Source: Larimichthys crocea (lineage: Eukaryota; Chordata; Actinopteri; Sciaenidae). From it: a DNA stretch of 64,000 bases. Both the position numbers and the translations under genes were made by a program. Where the stretch lies: contig NC_040022.1 in assembly GCF_000972845.2 (NCBI RefSeq), positions 12,821,711-12,885,710 of the forward strand. Direction: 5' to 3'. This document shows, one piece after another, positions 36,225-47,100 of this stretch. Numbering within the stretch: position 1 is the stretch's first letter; the number at the start of each line of letters is the position of its first letter. The notes below the pieces were generated by a model. The model was not told where the DNA came from. It ran no database searches and was given only the letters and a program-made list of their open reading frames with translations.

Positions 36225-39200
36225 TTAGAGATGTCAAACTCGGGTGATTTTATGGACTCGAGTCATTCCGAGTCACTAACTAAACAGATCTGGATCTTAC
36301 AAGTCCTCTGAGTTACTGTACTTGAGTCAGTATGTCCATAAGCATATAAATTCTACCAGTAAAACACAAGCCCCACTCGCTCCCTCAATCAACAGTAGCT
36401 GTATATTAAATGGCACTTGAGATAATAGAAATGTGGCAAATATAACCCCATTATTATTGACGACAGATTGTGCTAACCGCTAAATGGCCCTGTCACATTG
36501 TTTAGGCTACATTAGCCTAGCCTCTAAAGTGTATTAACACTTTATTGTGTTAAATAAATTGCGGCGAACAAAACCATTTATTATATACTGCATATAAAAT
36601 TACATTAATTACATTATGCTACTCTTACGTTGTTTTTAGCCTATTACCTATATTAACCTCAGCTACACAAAAACAAGTGTTTGTGTTTTAAATGAAGTAT
36701 CTATCATCTCAGATATTTGGCTTCTTACTTTGTCTTCAAATCATCATCTGAATCTGCCTTGTTTTGCGCTCATTTGGAGGAAGATCCACTCAACTCAGTT
36801 GAATCAGTGAATCTGGGTCACCTCGGTCTGCTGGATCAGCAAGCGATCCACGGGTTGTTGAGTCACCTGTGTTTCTGGCTCTGTACGGATTTACTTGTGC
36901 AGGATGGATCTGTGGATCTGAATCTGAATCCGGATCTGTGATACTGATTCTGATTCTAAGTTACGCTGATCTGCTGTCAGTCCCGACTCCCAAAGTTATT
37001 GCTAATGGTGGCAACTACTGCTTATTGTCTACAATGTTAGCGGGATTTCTGGCAGCTACTTATGCGGGTGGACTGGGGTATGTTGTAATGACATTGTACA
37101 GGTTAAAAGGAGAGCAGTGACTGACACAGTTTATTCTATCAATCTGTATATGTGGCCCGGTGTTAGGCTGGTGTGGGACGGTAAGGACCCGGGTAAATGG
37201 AGACTATCCGGGAGATCTCGGAGAATGATTCAAAAGAATTGCAATTCATACACCACTAACGCTCCTTTGGGCAGCAGAGGCCAGACTGCCAAGATGCCAG
37301 AGACACCACACTGAGCTTCACAATGACTTCCCACAAACCTTGGGGTGATGTCTACGTCCATTTTGTAGTCTCACAAAAAGGTGACCAGTAGATATACCAC
37401 ACTTTACCTTTTCAGATTTTTTAAAATGGAAAAAAAGCACTGATGAATCCAAAGTCATCCTGTACAGTGAAAGCTCACAGCCTTCTGTGGATAGAGGGAG
37501 ATAGCTGTCACATGGGAATGTCTCATCTGAAGGGGAAACGTATCAAATGCAGCATTTAATTGAATGGTGCCAAATAAGCTCAACAGACATCTTTAGCCTG
37601 CAGAGAGCTGGATTGCAGTTAGCTGTCGACTCTGTGAAGCACAGCGGTCCCTCAAGCTAAATGCTAATGCCAGCATGCTAACACGATGACAATGCAAGCT
37701 TCTGGCTTTGTCTGAGAAGAAGCAATAGAATGTGGGGAGGATCACAGGGCCGGCTGCAGGGAGACATGCTAATGTTTGCTAATTGGCACTAAACACAAAG
37801 TTAAGGCTTTATTTTCTTTATTTCAGCCACTACAACTACTCCTCTTGGCATAGCGTACTCAAAACATTACATCATCATGTAACGCAATTATGTAATTAAA
37901 GATGTAAGACAAAACAAAACAAAATGATCTCTACATAGTGAATAAAACATATTAGTGCCACATAGTTCCTGAGAAAATACAAACATGACTAAGAAAGTTC
38001 CTCTTTAATGACCGTACAGTCAGATATTATGTAACATGTAGGCATGTCCTGTTTGGAAGAGGGAGCGTCATGCCTGGAGTGATCACGTAAGGTCAGTGAA
38101 GAGCACACAAGGACACCAGAGCTCCATCACCTCATTTTCACGTCCTGAAGTTAATACTCTCTAGTTTGGGCGGTGCACGGGCTCATCAGGCAGCACACAG
38201 AGACCTGCAGCAGATCTCTCCTTATCTGTGGTGAACTAACAAACAGTCATTAGTGGTAAATGATTGTACATCTCCGAGGCTTTCTGAGGCTGACTTCAAA
38301 GATTACAGCGCTCTGCAGCGAGAGCTTTGATGTAGTGTGCGTGGAGGAAGTCTGAAGTCTATCACAGCTTCACGAATCATGAATGTATGGAGAAATCCAA
38401 ACTGAACTGATAACATTGCGGTTAGAAAACTGTTTGGTTACAGATTCCAGTATAAGAAGCATTTAATATGATCATCTGCCATGTATTCTTAATCACATGA
38501 CTAACATTTAAAAAGAAAATTATTGTTTATTTGTTTCTTTTTGGCTTGTTTCTCTCATTTTCTTTCATTCGCTTTACTTTAGTTTCACAAACACACTCCC
38601 TACAGCCCCAAGATGTTTCTAAAATGAATAAACTGTCAGTCATTTTGCCAAATCCATAAAATCACTAAACAGTCATGGCCACGGGTATGAAAATGATTTC
38701 AACCGGTGGAGATAAAGTCCATTTTACAGTCTGGAACATGTTAAGATAAATTCAGTGTAAAATGAAATGTGTGAAGGAATGTGAGCGATACATCTACAGC
38801 TGCACCCCCTCTCATTCTGCCCGCCAAAGCTGAGACTGTGTGAACTGATCAGTATCTACTGTCTGTAGTCCACTACAGTCTCTTTATCACTCCTCTCTGT
38901 TTCATTGAGTGTTCTTCCATCAATCAATAATCCACTTAATCTGAATCCTAATTAATATGATAGGACGACCTGCTCAGGGATACTAAACACTGGCAAAGTT
39001 TGTGCCCCTTGTCACCTTTTCTTTTTAAATGAACTCACAAACACACTTCATCTCATCTGATGTTGTGTCGCTCGATCTCCAAACACTGTTACTGTATATG
39101 ACACCAGTTCACAGAAGGACTATCATTCCGCAGCTGAAAATAGTCCTGAACAAGTGCACCATTTACTTCTGTTTGCACTTCTCCAGGGCTAAACTGAAGG

Positions 39201-40119
39201 TACTGAGACTTAAATAAAAAATCACACTATATATTTTGAACCTGTTTTAAATATTTACATCTTCAGTAGCCTGGAACGATGCTGATGTTTAGCAGGTCTC
39301 ATGTTAATGTTAATATGTTCTCCATCTTAGTTTAACGCGTCGGCATGAGGCTGATATATTTATCTCGCAGGTATGTTATTGGACAGTTCAAATTTGGTGA
39401 TGGTGGCGGTAGACGGGAGGTCAGTACAGTTCATCCTGAGCAGGACATGAATATGTGTCTAAAATTTCACGAGTCATTGTGGAGAAATCACAAACATCCT
39501 CATGGTGTTCCAGGAAAAGTCAAGGGTAACATCAGTGTCAGCAGTATTCATCCTCTGGGGATCATGAATGTTTGTACAAACATCATGGCAATCAAGACTT
39601 CAGTCTGAAACAAAGTGTTGGACCAACCTACCAACAGACGGATACTGCAACCCTGAGAGCCTGCAAACATGGCCAAAAACTGTAAAAGTAACCCTGGGTA
39701 ATCTCCAACAGGAATGTCAAATTAGAACTGGGGTTGCTGACAAATTATTTGAAATGCCAATCAACTAAACCCAGATACCATGGCAACTTTAATTCAATGT
39801 TGAAATTCCATCACAATCATCATTTCTGTTGAGGTTGAATATTCAGGGATAGATAACATTGAATCAATGCTGATCATTATTTGCTTTTTCAATGTTGAGA
39901 AGAGAAACATTGATTTCATGTTGATTCAGTGTTGGTCTGCTATCTGTATAGTTAGGTTTCTATTTTTCTCTCTCTCATAAAGATGAGCAGCTGCTTGTGG
40001 AGAATAGTGTAACACATAGTCCCGGCTGGAAGACTCTGATGATTCGAACTGTACTGTTCTGGTCTGCTTTCTTTAAATGAACTGCTGAACATGTTGAATC
40101 ATTTCTGTTTTGTTTTAAG
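36225..40119. other. No gene recognised; should contain or abut a palm3 5' UTR exon
   Basis: The acceptor at 40119 demands an upstream non-coding exon, which I could not locate here or further left. 36880-36960 has degenerate ggatctg/attctga repeats. Confidence 0.4.
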
Positions 40120-40171
40120 GCCCGGCATGGATGAGGCAGAGACGTACCAACAAAGGCTGCAAGCCATAGCG
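40120..40171 (+). CDS. palm3: palm3 first coding exon
   Basis: A pyrimidine-rich acceptor (tgttttgttttaag) ends at 40119. Seven 5' UTR bases follow, then ATG at 40127 (context GGCATGG), then 15 codons MDEAETYQQRLQAIA, and the donor gtgaga begins at 40172 in phase 0. The QRLQAIA end matches the exon boundary of the paralemmin-1 coiled coil as I remember it. The acceptor shows that at least one upstream non-coding exon exists. Confidence 0.85.
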
Positions 40172-43100
40172 GTGAGATTGTCTTTCATTCCATCCACACT
40201 TTTTCCCTTTTACTGACCACTGCACAGTTTGCCTACCAGCTTGAACTTTGTGCCAAAATAATCGTAATGCGCCAACATTGTCTTATGTCAGTTCAGTCGA
40301 GTGGTCTCTTCATCAGCACCGCCTGAAGTGAGCATGCAAAGAACATTCCCCAGTCAACTTTCTGGCCAATGATCACTGATCTGTGAAGTGAAAGGTTGGA
40401 GGGCCTGAGACTGCAGCCCGCTTGACCTCTCTCCAATCTGCCCAAACACGAGTGACCCCTTCACCAGAGATGTTGAAGGCCTGGAGTGGATCTCAGTGTT
40501 TACCGCATATATTAGCAGTACAGAAACGGCGGCAGCATGTGTACAATGTGCTGCGTCACTAAACTATTTCTCTCGGCATCCCCGCACTCTGCCAGCTGTA
40601 TCTCCCTGCTGTAATCTGTCGGTCACGTCTCCTAAAAATACCCCCCCCCCTTCTCATTCCCTCTCCGTCGTTCTCGGTACTCTGCTTTCATACAGAAGAA
40701 GTCCTTGTCTTCAGGGATCATGACTGCAAAGGGGTGTTACCAGAAGAAGAATTATATTAAAAAGCGGGTGTAACCCTCCAACATAAGTACAGAGTTCTTG
40801 GATCAAGTTCTCTGTCGTTAGGAGAAGGAACACAGCAGTTGTTTCAGTTTACATTAACCTGTTTTCTGGGAAATAAGGTTTTTTTTTGCTGTTCAGAGAT
40901 AACTGACAGGAAGACTTTATATGTGAGGGGTAAGTAGTCATAACCTTCCTAAAAAGTTTCATAGAATGTCTTTTTTTGTGTGCAGAAATGACTCTCAAGT
41001 GACGTAAATCCTCACATTGTAAATAAAATGGTGTCTAAAGACAGCAGAGACAGTCTGCCTGTAAGAGCAGTTGCAGATTCAGTCTTCTATCCTGAAGCAG
41101 ACATTGTACACAGTTAATTTTTATCATCCTGCCTTATCAGCTGCGGTAAGAGACTTTCTTTAACAGCGGTGTCACTGTTCTCCCTCTGATTGTGCTTTAA
41201 CTGCCTCACTATCACCCCTCTCTTTAATGACACACCTCAACAACCAAGGCAAGAAAGACAGTTTCAGTTTCTTTCTTCTCTTTCTTTCTCCTCATAGTCC
41301 CTCTTTAAAGATTCATGCTTTCTTCTGTCACCAGGAGAGGCGTCGACAGCAGGAAGAAGAGAAGAAGCTGAGGAGGGAGACAGAGGAGGAGTGGTTAAAG
41401 ACGGCCCAGAAAAAGGTGATTTCAGTGACACTGTTTGTTTTTAATGAAGCAAGTCATTCACATTTGGACATTTTATTATCTTATTCTCGCTTACCAAGAA
41501 TTAGATGAGAAGATTCATGTCTGTGCGGTGAATATGAATCTTCTGCGAGCAGCTGGTTAGCTTAGCTGAGCATAAAGACTGGAAATAGAGGGAAACAGCT
41601 AGCCTGGCTCTGGCACCAAGATAATAATTTTTCATGTGTACTAAAACCAAAGAGTAAAAATGACACATTTCATCTTTAATTTCCTCTAGGCTCATTCTAA
41701 GGTAATGAAAACACATTGACTCTTACTTTCAGGTTGATTTTACACATTTACCTTATTCTGTAAATAGATCTTCCTATATCTAACACACTGACACTAGTTT
41801 CTGATACAGACAGCTCTTTTTTGTGAATGCTGTGAGGCGGCTGAGGTCCATGTTTTCATTGTTTCCGCTCCTCTCCAGCTGCTTCATGTTAAAAACTGAC
41901 CACTGCCGTGTCCCACCCTCATGTCATGTCTCATGACTGTTGCCAGGCTGAGCTGTTTGCTAGCCGACGCCTATCTCCAGAGGTCTGGGTGGAGTCACTT
42001 GGACTTCATTACAACTCTGATCTACTCCCAGCAGCAACATAAACAGGTTGTATTTAGTTACATGAGCCGTGTTGCATTTGATGTGCAGAAAGCTCCCTGA
42101 TTTTCTGCTCCACAGCCAGAAATTCTTTGTTACTATATCAACCTGAGCTACATGAGGGAGTACATTTAATTTCACAAGTGCTGAATATAATGAGAGAGAG
42201 CGAGAGGGGAAGTGGTGATGACACATTATTTTTGTATGGCTCTGGGATTCTTGGCTCTGAGCCGTTATGCATCACATAAACTACTTCAGCGTTCCCTGCA
42301 GGACACGCTCTTTTGAAAAAAAAACAACACAACAACCTGCATTATCTATGTAGCACACACACACTGTAACAGCCTCCCACACCAAACAGTGTGCAACACA
42401 TCTCTGCTTTCTCCGATTGCCCGCTGCCTCGGGGTGAGTACAGTGCTCGGGGCAGACCATCCGCGCTGTAGTTGAATGAGTTTAGCCTGAAGATACAACG
42501 CCTCCTTTATCAGTGTGGTGCTTCAGTGTGAGCCACAGTTTTTCACTTTCTCCTTGTTAAGCCCAAAGGAGATGGTGGTATTCTCAGCATCCCCTCTGCA
42601 ACTCCTGTCTGTTTGTTTTTTTATGCCTGGTCCAACCCACCAAGAGCAGGGCCCATGAACAGATACATGACCCAGATCTGCAGAGAGAGCATGGATTATA
42701 GACTGTAATGGTATGATTATTCTGAGGAAGGCTGTTTTTGCAGGAAATTGTGAAAGCCAAACTCTTAACTCACCACTACCTGAACACTCAGTGTAGCCGG
42801 GCCTTTACGGGTAAAAAAGACTGTGACGTTTTGAACTACAGTTCACGGTGGAATTGCTTCATGACTGCATCCCCAGTGGAGAGTTAGATCAATCAAGAGT
42901 TTGGGGCTTCAGGTGTTGGAGAAAAAGGCATTACTTACTCCCGCTCGTGTCATAGCCAGGCAGCGTGACAGCTTGCGTTTTACCTCCAGGAGCAGGATGT
43001 CTGCGGCTCGGGGCTGTGCCACCTTTTCACTGTCACTCTCAGACAACTGCAATCTGCTGGCCTTACTCATCCTCAGCAAGATCCAAGATGGCAGAGGGCC

Positions 43101-44145
43101 GCGGCGTGTGTCATGATCCCCTCGAACGAACGCTTCTGTGTTGACACACGGAACAGAAGGCTTTGGACTGCAGTGTGTTTGTTTTGGTTTTGTCCCTGTA
43201 TGGTGCAAACAAGCAGCAAACTCAAGGCTGTGAACTGAAGCCAACATCAAATGCCAAAAACTGCAGTTCCTCTTGTCGTCCACTTGAGGCTGGCTCCAGA
43301 AGTGAGTCAGTCTTCATAAGCAGCAGCAAAAATAAACATGTTTACAGCCTGGTACAAAAAACAGTTTTGGTCTCTGTAGCTAATTTCCCCGTTCATGACA
43401 ACTGTACTGAGGGTGAATTTATATACAACTCACCTGTTCACATTATATTAAGTATGCAGGATTAAGAGCGTGGACGCTTTGATTGACAGGTGGATGCTAT
43501 CACAGATGGCTTGTTTGAGCAACCAGGCTTCATTCGAATGTTGATATGTTGAATACTTAATTCCCTTACTGTATATGTGAGCTTGACAGTAACTAATAGA
43601 GGGTGGGGTCTTAACGAAGAGTCAATTGAACCAGCGAGAGAGCTCAAAGGTTACTCAATGATTCATGTTGACCTCTCAAATAGTCACCAAACATTCAGTT
43701 TGAAATCTTCTCTCTCATTCTCGTACAGAGGAGAAACTTGAGGGAGCAGTGGCTCAGCGAGACACCTCCACCTCCACCTCCTGTCCTTCCTTCACTCGAC
43801 AGCTCGAGACCCTGTCCACCATTACAGGAAGAAGCAGACGAGCGCACAGCAGCGTGAGCCGCATTCTAACAGCTCCATTTGGATGCAATCACAATTCCAC
43901 AATGTCAAGTGTTCAAAACATTCATATCGGGCGTGGGTGGGTGTCGCTGGAATACTTATGGTTTAAAGTTACACTCTGCTGGTGCACGGGGTTCACATGT
44001 CCGTTTCTAAAGATGGAAATATTTGCCATGGAGCAGAGAGAACAGTATTATCACCACAGATACACTTCTATATCCACCATGACGAGATCAGATAGAAGGC
44101 AGCCATGTGACACATGATGTGATGGATTATAGGCGAGGACAGAGA

Positions 44146-44184
<39 letters not shown>

Positions 44185-47100
44185 CTCAAAATGTTTCTTT
44201 TCAATCTTTCTTCCAGTGCTCTGAATCATTTATGTTATGAGCATCTTTTTGTGTTGACACATATTACGTGTGCGCCCTTGTGCATGTGTTGTGTGTGTGA
44301 CTGTGTGTGTACTTGTGTGTGTCATGAAACCAAAAGTCAAAAGACGCCTGAGGACGAGGAGGAGCAGCAGGAGAAGGAGGAGCAGGAGGAGGCAGCTGAT
44401 GCCAGAAAAGAACAAGCGTCCAAAGAAGAAAACAAAGAATCTGTCAACTGTACAGCTGCAGCCAGATCACACAGCTGCTATCAGGTGAGACAGGCAGATG
44501 TTTGTGCAACTTCTGAGAGCTCTCAACACATGCAGTGTAAAAGTTTATGTAATAATATCCATGTTTTCTTGCAAAATGAAGTTTGAACATTCAGATTTAC
44601 ATAAATAAATAGCTTCAAAATATATTTAATGCTCTGAGATGCTGTGAATGCAAGTAAACACACATATCCTCCTTTAGCTAAAACTCTTCTTAAAGGCTGA
44701 ACTTTGTCAAATCCAGTAATGTATTAGTGAATATGTAATAGGGGTCAGGGGATGCAAATGATATTCAGTTTGGAATCTGGCCACATCCCAGGCAGCTGAG
44801 CGATAAATAAATAAATAGTGCAACAAACAGAAAATAATCTGCAAGCCTGTACAACTGGGACTTGAGTGCTTCAAATGATGTATCATGAATAAAAAATCGA
44901 TGAACAGTGCGACACTGTGATGATTTAGAGCTGCAGGAATGAATCACAGCAGAGTTTGGTGAAGAATGGAACAAAAGTTTGTCTTGTTTTCATGAATATC
45001 AGATACTGAAATTTTCCACTGCAGCCTAAATGTATCATCACATGCATTACCAGCCTATATTCATCACATCTTCTGCTTTTTTTCTTCCATAAAGCAAATG
45101 CATCTTAAGTTCTGTGATCTTTAAACTTACTGTTCAGACCACATTTAGCTCCGTCTAACACTGACAGCCAGACTGAAATGGCTGTTGGGCAGAATAACCT
45201 CTTAGCGTGATGGGACTGAGCTTGGTTCAACACTTCTGACAATGACTGTGAAATATTTATGGCAGGGCACAAGTCAGGGAGGGCCCCAGAAAGAGGAGGG
45301 GGCGGCATGTGTTTAAAGTTGCAGACTCTGTGTCTGTTTGAAGTGTTTGACCATAGAGAGCGCTTAGAACTGTCTCTTTTCTTTACCCACAGGCTGGCAC
45401 TGACGGGGACGTACAAGGTAAGAAGTCGGCCAGGCTGTAATCGTCATCAGCTCCCATCTCTTCTTTGTCACTCTCATGACTACGCCAGCCTGGAATCTAT
45501 TCTCTCCTGACAGATGATAATGTACCATAACTAAGTCTTTGCATGAAGAATAGTCCTTTAAATCAGGGTGACAGAATGGAGCCACGACTGAGCAACATGG
45601 AAACAAAAGTGAACAGAGTATAACAGAAGAGCATTCACTAACCAAAGTATGGACAGTACAGCACGGTCAGATGTTTCAGTGTACTTATGACTTTGCATTG
45701 ACAGGCTAAAATTAGGATTCATCCTGAAGTCACATTAGCACACTGAAAATCCTTGGTAGTGTGTAACCCTCATAATACCTTTCTGTCGACTATGCAGTAG
45801 TGTTCCTCCACCGTGAACTTTGACCCCAGTCTGGTTTGACTAGTGTCAAAAAACATAGTGTATAAATTATGATCCAATACGTTGTTATGTAAGTCAACTT
45901 ATTAATACCAAGATTGACCCGTATTTCTATACTTTACGGTCAGTAAAGCTCGTTTATATGAAATTCTATCGCTTTTTTTTTTGTTTTTTGTTCATATATT
46001 AGTAACACATATTGAATGATTACCACAGTCCGGTATATGTCAAAGTTTAGTGTGTGTATATGTGCGTGTGCATGTTTTTGTGTGAGTAGATGTACAGTCG
46101 TCCCTCGCTATATCGCGGTTCACTTTTCGCGAACTCGCTGTTTCGCGGATTTTTATCAGTGTAATTTTGCATGCTTTTTTTTTTACAGCGTACTGTACAG
46201 TATGAACGCGCATTGTGTTCTGCGTCCTAAATTAGCTAAGGGAGAACCGCACATGTGTTTTGCGTCCTGATTAACTAAGGGAGTACTGTACAAAATGTGT
46301 GTAAAAAGGTGTATAAAAGTGTGTGCTTAGGGGTTTTACAGCCTTAAAACATGTATAATAATTGTAAAACTTACTTCGCGGATTTCGTTTATTGCAGGTT
46401 ATTTTTAGAACGTATCCCCCGCGATAAACGAGGGACCACTGTATGTACGTGTGCGTTATACAGTATGTGCTGTGTCTATGTGTGTTGTACAGTGTAACCT
46501 AATGAGTTTTCTGGGGTCAATCCTGGCCAGGAAGATCACAAGTGTTCTAAAATTCAATCAAATACCCAAAATTCAGTGAAAGTGGTCAGAAGTTATTTTA
46601 TGTGGAGCTACCATACCAAGGAACCATCCATGTTATTTTGGTGAAGTTAGATGAAAAGATGCCATATTTGTGACATAAACAGTGTGTGTTGACTGGAGAC
46701 ACAGTGTTGTCATCATTGTCCTGGACTGACTTCATCCAGCATGTCCCGTTTTGTTTGCTCACTTCCTGATTTCATCTCTTCACTTCCCGTTGTTAATGCT
46801 TGTTGTCAATACAAGTTATCCTCGGTCCTGATATTTTTACGCAGCCTGCTGTACATTTCTCGAACAGATATCAGATTAAAAAGACCGTCCTTGGCATTAC
46901 ATTATCTACTTACTGTGCTTTCTGTGTTGGAGAAGCCCAACTCATCAGGATGATGATGCAGGTTAATCTGTTATTATTATTAATCTGCATTATTTGCAAC
47001 TGCAAACAAATGATCACAAAACCAACCAAATATCTAATTCAGTTTAACTTCACTCATGGCACTTTCCATACAGAGCACGTCTACTGTACTCTATATTATA

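Noticed and set aside
44270..44488. Arginine-rich frame over palm3 exon 4
   Set aside because: This alternative phase of the exon leads to a stop in exon 6; the acidic phase joins all exons in frame.
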